From: Ruminococcaceae bacterium R-25
GTDB taxonomy: Bacteria > Bacillota > Clostridia > Saccharofermentanales > Saccharofermentanaceae
Assembly: GCA_003149065.1 (NCBI GenBank)
Contig: QGFZ01000001.1
Location: 1,240,001 to 1,304,000 of the forward strand
Length of the DNA stretch: 64,000 nt
Direction of reading: 5' to 3'
A program made the translations under genes and the position numbers. The notes below the pieces were generated by a model. The model saw nothing but the letters and a program-made list of their open reading frames with translations, was not told the origin of the DNA and did no database searches. Below are positions 1 through 7,972 of this stretch, in pieces. Every line of letters begins with the position of its first letter. Position 1 is the stretch's first letter.

Positions 1-601
1 AAAAAGGGATAACTAATTCATATAAACAGAACGCAGCGACAATGCCTATAACATAAAAAAAGATCCAGACTTTATAACTCCACCAGATGATCTTGGGAGT
101 CCTGTCAATTAATTCCTTTACCTTAAGGGCATTTTCCTCACCGAATTCCTTGTCATAGAAAACTATGCGGTAACTGTAAGGTGTTCCGGCCCAGGTCTTA
201 TTGTCGGTATCTTTTTTGCCAGAAGGTGCATCGCCGTGCCATACATAGCCTAATATCCTGTGATGGCAGTCACGCTTGATCTCAGCGATCACCTGAGTCC
301 TCTCACTCTGCCTGTAGACAATATATAAAATGATACCGCTGATCCAGAAAATAAAAGTACTAAGATAGTTAAAGCCCCAAATGATCGGATCGTCAAATGT
401 TGCCAGCATTATCATAAACATCGGGCCCCAGGCAAAGATCAACCATGTGCTGCTGCCGGAACCGCCTCCGCCGTAATAACCGCCGCCGGAGCTGTGAAAG
501 GACCCGCCGGAACCACCGCCGCCACCGGAAAAGCTGCCTCCACCTGAACTGTGGAAGCTTCCTGAATGTGTGCTGCCGCCGTGGAATCCGCCGCTAGCCA
601 T
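1..601 (-). CDS. Gly/Ser/His-rich N-terminus membrane protein, cut by window edge
   Basis: The reading frame opens with an ATG at 601 after a GGGGG ribosome site and runs off the left edge, so the C-terminus is missing. Residues 1-50 are almost only Gly, Ser, His, Phe and Tyr, with repeated SGGGFHSS-like units. Two hydrophobic segments follow (about 55-75 and 80-98), then a soluble stretch and a third hydrophobic segment near the edge. It is a paralogue of the next gene (694-1464): the first 13 residues are identical, and both share the motif with a Trp-Gly-Thr/Ala turn and 'YRI-F---FG--N---VKE'. I know no function. The Gly/Ser/His region could be disordered or bind metal, which is inference only. 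Confidence 0.75.
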   Translation of the reverse strand, partial: MASGGFHGGSTHSGSFHSSGGGSFSGGGGGSGGSFHSSGGGYYGGGGSGSSTWLIFAWGPMFMIMLATFDDPIIWGFNYLSTFIFWISGIILYIVYRQSERTQVIAEIKRDCHHRILGYVWHGDAPSGKKDTDNKTWAGTPYSYRIVFYDKEFGEENALKVKELIDRTPKIIWWSYKVWIFFYVIGIVAAFCLYELVIPF

Positions 602-693
602 ATACTACCCCCGCAAATACCGCAAATAATTCCTACAATTCAAGAATAAATTTTCTCTTATGTTTTGTAAATAGGAAGCAGATAAATGCCGGC

Positions 694-1464
694 TCAGTGC
701 ATTTCAGCTGCAAGTTCCTTCTCGTTTTCATCAACGATCTTGAACGCACATGTATATAAAAGATTTTCTCTGATCTTGACGAATATTGAACTTAAGATCG
801 GACATAAGAATGCGAGCCCGGCTGGAATGAATGAAACATAATACACTATTTCATCGATCCTCTTAACGCTGATAGGCTTAGGGACCAAAGAATATTTGAC
901 GCCCGAAACTATAAATGGCGAGGATAAAAACAAAATAAACGAAATAATCAGAAATACCTTTGGCCATAACAGGAATATAACCGGCCTTTTGCTCATAAAC
1001 TCCTTCACTCTCGTGAGATTCTTATCTCCGAAACGCTCTTCCCTGAAAGAGATGCGGTAATTCTTATCTTCCTTTCCGACCCAGGTCTCCTTAGTGCCGC
1101 GCCGTACGGGTGATATGAATTCAGTGCCGATGATCCGGTCGGAATGAACTATATATTTTAAACGGACCCGTTCTAACGCGGAAAACCTCTTATGAGCTTT
1201 GATGCTTGGAATAAAGGCAAATCCGGTAATAACATAAATACTGAAAGTCGGAAGGTTTATTCCTGGAATCGTACCCTTTTGAATATGACTGAAAACATAC
1301 AGAGTTATGGCAAGGACAATTAATCCGGCCATCATGAGGCCTTCTTCGGAACTGCCGCCATAATAGTCGTAGCCTCCGGAGCCGCCGCCACGTGAACCGC
1401 CTCCGCCAGAACTGTGGAAACCGCCTGAATGTGTACTTCCGCCGTGAAATCCGCCGCTTGCCAT
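694..1464 (-). CDS. Gly/Ser/His-rich N-terminus membrane protein, paralogue of upstream neighbour
   Basis: 256 aa. The ATG at 1464 follows a GGGGGTAG ribosome site. Residues 1-38 are Gly/Ser/His-rich. Predicted membrane segments lie at about 43-60, 70-88, 165-187 and 205-225, with a basic soluble loop between the second and third. It has no cleavable signal peptide. The tandem copy at 1-601 has the same design and the same leader (a run of five G, then a short spacer to ATG), so the pair probably arose by duplication and may be co-transcribed. Function is unknown. Similar glycine-rich starts occur in TPM/YgcG-like membrane proteins, but I see no such domain here. Confidence 0.75.
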   Translation of the reverse strand: MASGGFHGGSTHSGGFHSSGGGGSRGGGSGGYDYYGGSSEEGLMMAGLIVLAITLYVFSHIQKGTIPGINLPTFSIYVITGFAFIPSIKAHKRFSALERVRLKYIVHSDRIIGTEFISPVRRGTKETWVGKEDKNYRISFREERFGDKNLTRVKEFMSKRPVIFLLWPKVFLIISFILFLSSPFIVSGVKYSLVPKPISVKRIDEIVYYVSFIPAGLAFLCPILSSIFVKIRENLLYTCAFKIVDENEKELAAEMH

Positions 1465-1547
1465 AAAACTACCCCCGCAAAATTATTCCTTAAAGCAAGA
1501 ATAGGTTTTCGCGGGGGCTTTGTAAATACTTTTTGATTATCTGAGTC

Positions 1548-2606
1548 TTATGTCGTTGCAGTAACTGACTCGGAAACGGATTCAGATGCAGATTCAGCTG
1601 TTGCTGAAGGAGGCAACGTAGGACCTAAGTCCTCTCTGATCTGATCTGCCTTAAGAGCGGCTTTCGGAACGCAGTCAACAACGATATAAACGAGTTCTCC
1701 GCCGCCGTCAGCTGTCTTCTTAACCGCTACAAGCCTGAATGCGTAATCGCCCTTAACATAGTATCTTGCATCACCGTTATATTCGCCCATTGCTTTCATG
1801 GAAATATCCATTGCCTGATACATAGTAAGATCAGGATAGAGAGCACAGATAACGTTTGAAGAATAGAGCCATACAGTATTGAAGTCATCTTCACCGTACT
1901 GGATATATACTCTCGCATAAGCGAGCGTTCCGTCATTCTTTCTCGTTGCGCCTTCAATACCACCGATGTTGTAGTACTTGAAAGGTCCTTCGAAGAAATC
2001 TGCATAAGCTGTCTTAGCCGTAACGACTTCCTTTTCGCCCAGAATGGACGGATGTGCGGTCGGATCTACATAATCAGGAGTTCTGAAAGTGATATCAAAG
2101 CCGCTGTTCATGAGAGACTGAGCAACCTGGCCTTCATTAAATCTCGTAATGAAATCGTCGAGCGTAAGGCCCATCGAAGGAGTCAAAGCATTAGGCAGCA
2201 GGAAATAGATTCCGGCAACGATGAGAGCAAGTATCGCGAGGAGGATGCTGACAGGAATGAGCGGGTCCTTCTTGCACTTCTCAACAAAATGAAGCTTTCT
2301 GAACTCTTCATTTGCCTTTGCCTCTTCTTCGCTGACAGGATCAGGAATCTCGATCTCGGACTTCTCTTTCTTTTCGCCGTCTTCCTCAGATCCTTCTTCA
2401 TTCTCTTCTTCAGATTCTTCGTCAGCATTTTCAGCGGAAGCGTCTTCTGTTTCTTCCTCAGATGCTTCTTCACCTGTTTCTTCTGCTGCTTCTTCCTCTG
2501 TTTCTTCAGTATCTACGGAAGAGCCTTCGATCTTCTCATCGAGCTCTTCAACAGCTTTATTTTCATTCCGCTTGGGCTCTTTGCCCTTATTTTTTGCTTT
2601 AGCCAT
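1548..2606 (-). CDS. Acidic-tail single-pass membrane protein
   Basis: I chose the ATG at 2606 (MAKAKNKGKEPKRN) because GGAGG lies 10 bases upstream; an in-frame codon further up lacks a ribosome site. The protein has about 352 aa. Residues 1-15 are basic. Residues 16-95 are almost only Glu, Asp, Ser, Thr and Ala and must be a disordered cytoplasmic tail. One membrane helix follows (about 117-138, rich in Leu/Ile/Ala), then an outside domain of about 190 residues and a Ser/Thr-rich C-terminal tail. The outside part recalls small NTF2-like or DUF5105-like folds, but I cannot place it. It stands alone between a membrane-protein pair and a divergent SDR gene. Confidence 0.75.
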   Translation of the reverse strand: MAKAKNKGKEPKRNENKAVEELDEKIEGSSVDTEETEEEAAEETGEEASEEETEDASAENADEESEEENEEGSEEDGEKKEKSEIEIPDPVSEEEAKANEEFRKLHFVEKCKKDPLIPVSILLAILALIVAGIYFLLPNALTPSMGLTLDDFITRFNEGQVAQSLMNSGFDITFRTPDYVDPTAHPSILGEKEVVTAKTAYADFFEGPFKYYNIGGIEGATRKNDGTLAYARVYIQYGEDDFNTVWLYSSNVICALYPDLTMYQAMDISMKAMGEYNGDARYYVKGDYAFRLVAVKKTADGGGELVYIVVDCVPKAALKADQIREDLGPTLPPSATAESASESVSESVTATT

Positions 2607-2750
2607 ATTTAGGAATCCTCCAGAATTAACGCTGATATTATAAAGATAAAGACCCGACTTGTAAAACAAAAAGCTTTGGTAAAACCTGCAAGCTTACAAA
2701 GAATCGTGTACAATAGCTGTGATAGGAATTGATTTAAGGGGGATAAAACA

Positions 2751-3455
2751 ATGCCGCATCTTTTGATCTCAGGAGGTACCAGAGGGATCGGCAGAGCATG
2801 CGTAGATCTTTTCGCGGGCCAGGGATTTAAGGTATCTTCATTAAGCCGCTACGGCAGGCCTGATGATGCAATCGAAGGCGTGGATTACTATGCCTGCGAT
2901 ATCAGAGATTTCGAAAACGTAAAGAATACGGTTATCTGCGCCATCGAAAGATCAGGCAATATCGATGTTCTCATTTCCAATGCCGGAATATCCGTAACGG
3001 GTCTTGCGCAGGACATGAAATACCAGGATTACAGGGACGTCATCGACACGAATTTCGGAGGCCTTTTCAATCTTGCAAATGCCGTTATTCCGAATATGGT
3101 CGGTCAAAAGAAAGGCGTTATTCTCGCCGTATCTTCAATGTGGGGACAGACAGGAGCTTCATGTGAATCTTTATACTCTGCGAGCAAAGGCGCAGTGGAT
3201 TCCTACGTTAAGGCATTAGCCAAAGAATTAGGATCTTCAGGCATCAGAGTCAATGCCGTATCTCCCGGAGCAACCGAAACCGATATGATGAAGTGCTTCG
3301 GAGAAGATGACAGAAGAGCCATCTGCGAAGACACGCCGCTCGGCAGACTCGGTGAACCCGAAGAGATCGCAAAAGCCATGTTCTTCCTTCAGTCCGATAA
3401 GGCCTCATTTATTACCGGACAGATCATCGGAATAAACGGCGGATACCTAATTTAA
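2751..3455 (+). CDS. Short-chain dehydrogenase/reductase (FabG-like)
   Basis: 234 aa; ATG preceded by AAGGGGG. It is a classical SDR with a Rossmann fold. Near the N-terminus is the glycine-rich nucleotide motif SGGTRGIG (residues 7-14), then NAG at about 82-84, the catalytic serine in VSSMWG (about 128-129) and the YSASK pair (Tyr about 143, Lys about 147). The PGATETDM segment closes the substrate pocket, and the end (GQIIGINGGYLI) is typical of the FabG subfamily. The likely reaction is NAD(P)H-dependent 3-oxoacyl or sugar keto reduction; substrate cannot be read from sequence. It lies just upstream of citrate synthase with a possible promoter between them, so co-transcription is not certain. 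Confidence 0.85.
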   Translation: MPHLLISGGTRGIGRACVDLFAGQGFKVSSLSRYGRPDDAIEGVDYYACDIRDFENVKNTVICAIERSGNIDVLISNAGISVTGLAQDMKYQDYRDVIDTNFGGLFNLANAVIPNMVGQKKGVILAVSSMWGQTGASCESLYSASKGAVDSYVKALAKELGSSGIRVNAVSPGATETDMMKCFGEDDRRAICEDTPLGRLGEPEEIAKAMFFLQSDKASFITGQIIGINGGYLI

Positions 3456-3484
3456 TTGAATAATTCTATTTGAGAATATAAAAT
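3456..3484 (+). promoter_or_regulatory. gltA: Possible promoter for citrate synthase
   Basis: TTGAAT at 3456-3461 and TAAAAT at 3479-3484 are separated by 17 bases, a fair vegetative promoter match, 57 bases before the gltA start. A small hairpin (CGTGTC / GACACG at 3494-3511) follows in the presumed leader. Confidence 0.4.
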
Positions 3485-3540
3485 AGAAAGCGTCGTGTCT
3501 TTCAGGACACGTCCACTATGCCTCAGAAAGGAGAGGACTT

Positions 3541-4905
3541 ATGGCAACAAACAACTATTCCAAGATCACGCCCGAGATACAGCGTCTCGCAGAGATCTGC
3601 AGGTCGAATGTCATAGATCCTGAGCTCTACACCACCTATGATGTCAAGCGCGGCCTGAGAGACATTAACGGTAAAGGAGTTCTTACAGGACTTACCAGGA
3701 TATCTGAAGTCAACGCAACAAAAGTCGTTGACGGCAAGACTGTTCCTGCGCCCGGCGAACTGTTCTATCGCGGAATCAACGTAACCGAGATGATCAACGG
3801 ACAGCCCGAAGAAATGCACTGCGGGTTCGAAGAGACCACATATCTTCTTCTGTTCGGAAAACTTCCTACGCAGGATGAATTAAGAAACTTCAGAAGCCTT
3901 CTTGCAGAATCACGTTCCAAGATGCCTAAAAATTTCTTCAGGGACGTCATCATGCAGAAGCCTTCTTCTGACCTCATGAATAATATTCAAAGAGGTGTTC
4001 TTAACCTCTATGCATACGACACGCAGGCTGCCGATACTTCAATTCCCAATGTCTTAAGACAGTCACTGGAATTGATCTCCATCTTCCCCAGCCTTGCTGT
4101 CCATAGCTACAACGCAATGAAATACTATCTGGATCGTGATTCTCTTGTAGTTCACAGACCGAGGCCCGATCTTTCCACTGCAGAGAACTTCCTCTACATG
4201 TTAAGACCTGACAATAAGTACACGCCTCTTGAAGCAAAGATATTAGACGTATCTCTCATGCTCCACGCAGAGCACGGCGGCGGTAACAACTCCACATTCA
4301 CGACCCACGTCGTAACGAGTTCCGGCACTGACACTTATGCTTCAGTCGTAGCTGCATTGAGCTCTCTTAAGGGACCCAAGCACGGCGGTGCAAACATCAT
4401 GGTCGTCAAGATGTTCAAGGAACTCGAGAGAAGCATTTCCGACTGGGAAGACGACGAGGAGATCCTGTCTTACCTTGAGAGGATCCTTCACAAGGATGCT
4501 TTCGACCGCTCCGGCGTTATCTACGGTATGGGGCATGCCATCTATTCCGTATCCGACCCCAGAGCCCAGATCTTCAAGCGCTACGTCAAGGATCTCTCTG
4601 CCGAAAAGGGCCGCACAAAAGAATTCGAGTTCTACGAGAGAGTCGAAAAGCTCTCCGCTGACCTGATCGCTGCAGAACGCAAGATCTATAAGGGCGTTTC
4701 AGCCAACATCGACTTCTACAGCGGCTTCGTTTATTCAATGCTCGGAATCCCCATGGAGCTCTACACTCCCCTCTTCGCGATCGCCAGGATCTCCGGGTGG
4801 TCTGCTCACAGGATCGAAGAGCTCAACGGCAAGGGCAAGATCATCCGCCCTGCTTATAAGAGTGTTCAGGACAGAGTCGAGTACCATCCGTTAAACGAGA
4901 GATAA
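3541..4905 (+). CDS. gltA: Citrate synthase
   Basis: 454 aa, ATG after GAAAGGAGAGG. It condenses oxaloacetate and acetyl-CoA to citrate in the cytoplasm, the entry to the TCA arm that supplies 2-oxoglutarate and glutamate. The catalytic set is visible: His245 in HAEHGGGNNS, His332 in GMGHAIYSVSDPRA and Asp391 in NIDFYSG. An N-terminal extension of about 40 residues precedes the segment GVLTGLTRISEVNATKV, as in the longer citrate synthases of Clostridia. A 2-methylcitrate synthase is an alternative, but no prp genes are nearby. A strong hairpin at 4926-4954 ends the transcript. Family assignment is firm; substrate preference is inferred. Confidence 0.95.
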   Translation: MATNNYSKITPEIQRLAEICRSNVIDPELYTTYDVKRGLRDINGKGVLTGLTRISEVNATKVVDGKTVPAPGELFYRGINVTEMINGQPEEMHCGFEETTYLLLFGKLPTQDELRNFRSLLAESRSKMPKNFFRDVIMQKPSSDLMNNIQRGVLNLYAYDTQAADTSIPNVLRQSLELISIFPSLAVHSYNAMKYYLDRDSLVVHRPRPDLSTAENFLYMLRPDNKYTPLEAKILDVSLMLHAEHGGGNNSTFTTHVVTSSGTDTYASVVAALSSLKGPKHGGANIMVVKMFKELERSISDWEDDEEILSYLERILHKDAFDRSGVIYGMGHAIYSVSDPRAQIFKRYVKDLSAEKGRTKEFEFYERVEKLSADLIAAERKIYKGVSANIDFYSGFVYSMLGIPMELYTPLFAIARISGWSAHRIEELNGKGKIIRPAYKSVQDRVEYHPLNER

Positions 4906-4925
4906 GATATTGATTTGTTTTTCTG

Positions 4926-4954
4926 AGCCCGCTGAGTTTTTGGCTTAGCGGGCT
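4926..4954 (+). terminator. Intrinsic terminator after citrate synthase
   Basis: AGCCCGCTGAG pairs with CTTAGCGGGCT across a short T-rich loop, followed by TATTATTT. It lies 20 bases after the gltA stop codon. Confidence 0.8.
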
Positions 4955-5048
4955 TATTATTTGGTTGGGCTATACTTCACCATTTTTGCAACATTATCTC
5001 CTTATCATCTGTATTTAGTTTAGAATCACTTATTCAGGAGGGATAACT

Positions 5049-5756
5049 ATGCGCAAAAATGAGTGCTTAAGGGTTACTGCTGTTGCTTTGGCAGCCGCAG
5101 CTTTATTATCCGGTTGCAACGCAAACAATATAGAATCGACAAGCTCAGTCCCCACAAGGGACACGGCCGGAACAACAGAAGAATCCGTAACTGAAACAAC
5201 AGGCACATTCAATCACGGCTATTCTATTTCAGAAGCATCCACAGGCAGGCCTTACGAGATAAAGCGTTCTGATGATGTCCTTACAAATAAGGACCAGGCT
5301 TTAGAATACCTGAAAACTTGCGTTGAACTTCCCGGAAAAGATTTCGAATTCGTACTGACAGATACATCAGAAAACGACCCCGGCGCATATATGTGGTATG
5401 AGTTCACATTAAGCTATAAAGACTTTATTGTCATGAACGCTGAATTCACGGTTATCACTTTTACTGACGGTACAATCTGCGAAGGCAGATCACCGGTATT
5501 AACATGTACTTTTGCCGATCCCACTGACGTGATCGATAAGGATGAAGCGCTCAAGATATATGCCGAAAACTATAAAGATGACCGCGAATACAAATACCTG
5601 GAAAAACTCTATTATTTCTCAGGCAGAGGAAACAATGAATGTCCTTTCGTATATAAATTCAAATACGACTGCGGTAATGATCTGGAAAACAACACTATAT
5701 TGATAAATGCAAAAACCGGAGATATGGTCGGCTGCTGGCCGGATGCTATTGATTAA
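5049..5756 (+). CDS. Lipoprotein with PepSY-like C-terminal half
   Basis: 235 aa, ATG at 5049 after CAGGAGGGATAACT. The N-terminus is a type II signal peptide: basic start, hydrophobic Ala/Leu core and lipobox LLSGC, so the mature protein should be lipid-anchored outside the membrane. A Thr/Ser-rich linker (residues 30-65) follows. The rest has two similar units, each beginning with a 'D-A-L-Y---' helix and ending in a strand that resembles the PepSY fold (KDQALEYLKTC near 80; KDEALKIYAENY near 175; final INAKTGDMVG). PepSY-like is my inference from pattern. It is a single-gene unit closed by a hairpin at 5763-5791. Confidence 0.8.
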   Translation: MRKNECLRVTAVALAAAALLSGCNANNIESTSSVPTRDTAGTTEESVTETTGTFNHGYSISEASTGRPYEIKRSDDVLTNKDQALEYLKTCVELPGKDFEFVLTDTSENDPGAYMWYEFTLSYKDFIVMNAEFTVITFTDGTICEGRSPVLTCTFADPTDVIDKDEALKIYAENYKDDREYKYLEKLYYFSGRGNNECPFVYKFKYDCGNDLENNTILINAKTGDMVGCWPDAID

Positions 5757-5762
5757 ATGGAA

Positions 5763-5791
5763 AGAGGCTGCCCTAAGGCAACCTCTTTTTG
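5763..5791 (+). terminator. Intrinsic terminator
   Basis: AGAGGCTGCC / GGCAACCTCT with a CTAA loop and a T5 run, directly after the lipoprotein stop. One G-U pair in the stem. Confidence 0.85.
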
Positions 5792-5828
5792 AAAAAACTT
5801 AAAACTTACTTAAAGGTTATTGATTTAA

Positions 5829-6086
5829 TTAAGCTTCCTCGTCAACCTTTCCGAAAAGGTTAAGTCTGAAAAGCATAGCCTCATCGTCAGGATCAGAGCA
5901 GGAGATCTTTGCATTGCAAACGATACCGCCTTCGATGAGCTTCATGATGCCTGTGATCTGGCTGAGCTTGCTCTTAAGATTGAAACGGTCACCTTCGTCT
6001 GTAAGAAGAATTACGTTTCCCTTGCACTCATCAAGTGCCTTCATAAGTGTTGCAACATCAATGTTGTCTAAATAAAATGCTTTCAC
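5829..6086 (-). CDS. Small conserved clostridial-type protein, unknown function
   Basis: I take the GTG at 6086 as the start because AGGAGG lies nine bases upstream; the open frame continues further up to about 6269 but there it has no ribosome site. The result is 85 aa: VKAFYLDNIDVATLMKALDECK and so on. It is a soluble, mixed alpha/beta sequence with a 'GNVILLTDEGDRFNLKSKLSQI' like core. I recall similar 80-90 aa proteins in Clostridia that carry uninformative names, and I do not know what they do. It is separated from lysA by 210 bases and may be read from the same direction. Confidence 0.7.
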   Translation of the reverse strand: MKAFYLDNIDVATLMKALDECKGNVILLTDEGDRFNLKSKLSQITGIMKLIEGGIVCNAKISCSDPDDEAMLFRLNLFGKVDEEA

Positions 6087-6296
6087 TATGTTATACCTCC
6101 TAAAAAGTATTGGTTTGTCCTTTTTACTATCCCCAAAGGCTTTCCCTTTGGACAGCCTAATGGTACACTTACTCCCCATTTCAAACAATGGATTTCTTGA
6201 ACATATTGCATAATCAAAAGACCTTGTTTTTGTGCAGGTTGCACATAACAAGGCCTTAAAAACAATCAATATGACAAATAGTCAGAATCAGCTAAA

Positions 6297-7565
6297 TTAC
6301 TCGCTTATAAGTTTTTTTGCATATTTGCTGTTATCGAATGTAGCGAAGTAGTCGTTAAGCGTCTGGGCTCTTCTGATCTGCTCTACAGAACCGTCTTCTT
6401 TAAGGAGCAGTTCTTCGCACCAGAGTCTGCCGTTGTAGTTGTAACCCATAGCAGATCCGTGAGCGCCTGCATCGTGGATTCCGAGGATATCTCCCATGTC
6501 GATCTTAGGGAGCATTCTGTCTATAGCGAACTTATCGTTGTTCTCGCAAAGGCTTCCTGTTACATCGTACTTATGGTCACAAGGCTCATTCTCCTTGCCG
6601 AATACTGTAATGTGGTGGTAAGCACCGTATATTGCAGGTCTCATGAGGTTAGCTGCGCAAGCGTCAACGCCGATATATTCCTTATAGATATGCTTTTCGT
6701 GTATAGCCTTTGTGATGAGCATTCCGTAAGGAGCCAGCATGAATCTGCCCATCTCTGTGTAGATTGCGACATCTCCCATGCCTGCGGGAACGAGAACGCG
6801 CTCGAACTGCTTTCTTACGCCTTCGCCGATTTCAATGATATCGTTCTGGGTATCTTCAGGTCTGTAGCCGATGCCTACACCGCCGGAGAGGTTAACGAAT
6901 GCGAATTCGATGCCGACCTTCTCTGCGATCTCAACGACGAGCTCGAAAAGCTGGCCTGCAAGAGTCGGATAATATTCGTTTGTAACAGTGTTACTTGCAA
7001 GGAATGCGTGGATTCCGAACTTCTTTACGCCGTGAGCCTTGAGCTGTGTATAAGCGTCGATAAGCTGCTCTTTTGTCATGCCGTACTTTGAATCGCCCGG
7101 GTTATCCATGATGCCGTTGCTGAGCTTGAATACTCCGCCCGGATTATATCTGCAACTCATAACCTCAGGGAACTGGGGTCCTAAGATCTGCTCTAAGAAA
7201 GGAATGTGTGTGATGTCATCGAGGTTGATGATGCCGCCTAAGTTAGCGCAGAGAGCATATTCTCTGGCAGGTGTGTCATTGGATGAGAACATGATCGGGC
7301 CGCCGACTGCGTCTGCGAGAATGAGTTCTGCCTCTGATGAGCAGTCAAAACCGAAACCGTAATCGTTGATGATGTCCATGATGTAAGGGTTCGGTGTAGC
7401 CTTTACCGCAAAATATTCTCTGAAGCCCTTGTTCCATGCGAATGCCTTTTTGACACGCTCGCAGTTTTCGCGGATACCCTTCTCATCGTAAAGATAGAAA
7501 GGTGTATGGTGTGTTTTTGCGATCTCGTCGATCTGTTCCTTGGTTACGAAAGGCTTCTTTTCCAT
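6297..7565 (-). CDS. lysA: Diaminopimelate decarboxylase
   Basis: 422 aa from the ATG at 7565, chosen because GAGG lies nine bases upstream. The enzyme removes CO2 from meso-diaminopimelate to give lysine in the cytoplasm using pyridoxal phosphate. The PLP lysine is in FAVKATPNP, the phosphate-binding glycine loop is GGVGIGY, EMGRFMLAPYG is the second PLP segment, and the catalytic cysteine is in GSLCENNDKFA, with GAHGSAMGYNYNGR near the end. The protein belongs to the fold-III decarboxylases. The C-terminal 'RRAQTLNDYFATFD' is typical of the clostridial form. No other lysine gene is adjacent. A 26-base perfect inverted repeat lies upstream, between it and the divergent gene. Confidence 0.93.
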   Translation of the reverse strand: MEKKPFVTKEQIDEIAKTHHTPFYLYDEKGIRENCERVKKAFAWNKGFREYFAVKATPNPYIMDIINDYGFGFDCSSEAELILADAVGGPIMFSSNDTPAREYALCANLGGIINLDDITHIPFLEQILGPQFPEVMSCRYNPGGVFKLSNGIMDNPGDSKYGMTKEQLIDAYTQLKAHGVKKFGIHAFLASNTVTNEYYPTLAGQLFELVVEIAEKVGIEFAFVNLSGGVGIGYRPEDTQNDIIEIGEGVRKQFERVLVPAGMGDVAIYTEMGRFMLAPYGMLITKAIHEKHIYKEYIGVDACAANLMRPAIYGAYHHITVFGKENEPCDHKYDVTGSLCENNDKFAIDRMLPKIDMGDILGIHDAGAHGSAMGYNYNGRLWCEELLLKEDGSVEQIRRAQTLNDYFATFDNSKYAKKLISE

Positions 7566-7650
7566 AGTTTTGTTCCTCAATAAAAAATCAGTATGAGGTA
7601 AATTAACATTTAATTAAATGAATTACAAGGCGTTTGTGATATATTTACTT

Positions 7651-7676
7651 CTGAAGAAATACAGTGTTTTCTTCAG
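7651..7676. promoter_or_regulatory. Inverted repeat between divergent genes (possible operator)
   Basis: CTGAAGAAA at 7651-7659 and TTTCTTCAG at 7668-7676 form a perfect nine-base inverted repeat around TACAGTGT. It sits 86 bases before lysA and 37 bases before the small membrane protein gene. Its role is unknown. Confidence 0.35.
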
Positions 7677-7713
7677 CAAATTTAGTGCTTTTTGAATAAG
7701 GGAGGACAAATAA

Positions 7714-7971
7714 ATGGACAACAACACGATTCCTGAAGAGTATCGTCCGATATCAATGTGGGGTTACTTTGGATATGAGATCTTATTCTCTATCCCGATA
7801 GTCGGCTTTATCTGCCTCATCATTTTCGCGATCGGTGCAAAGAACGTTAACAAGAAGAACTTCGCAAGATCTTACTTCTGCTACACGATCATCTGCTTCC
7901 TGGTATTCCTGGTTGCTTTGGCAATCGTTCTTGCAACAGGAGCAATCGAATCAGTACAGACCTGGTTCTGA
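7714..7971 (+). CDS. Small two-helix membrane protein
   Basis: 85 aa, ATG after AAGGGAGGAC. Two hydrophobic helices (about 17-41 and 53-76) are joined by a short basic loop (KNVNKKNFARS), so both ends probably face outside. The N-terminus contains EEYRPISMWGYFGYEILF, a pattern common in small clostridial membrane proteins annotated only as hypothetical. The stop codon is two bases from the end of the convergent gene at 7973. Confidence 0.75.
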   Translation: MDNNTIPEEYRPISMWGYFGYEILFSIPIVGFICLIIFAIGAKNVNKKNFARSYFCYTIICFLVFLVALAIVLATGAIESVQTWF

Positions 7972-7972
7972 T

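Noticed and set aside
2052-2612. Open frame on the plus strand rich in Phe, Cys and Leu
   Set aside because: It is the complement of the Glu-rich region of the gene at 1548-2606, has no ribosome site and an artificial composition.
6459-7091. 210-codon plus-strand frame
   Set aside because: Antisense shadow of lysA, which has full family motifs.
7566-7713. Lysine riboswitch or T-box upstream of lysA
   Set aside because: The leader is only about 150 bases long, shared with a divergent gene, and lacks T-box and L-box core motifs.
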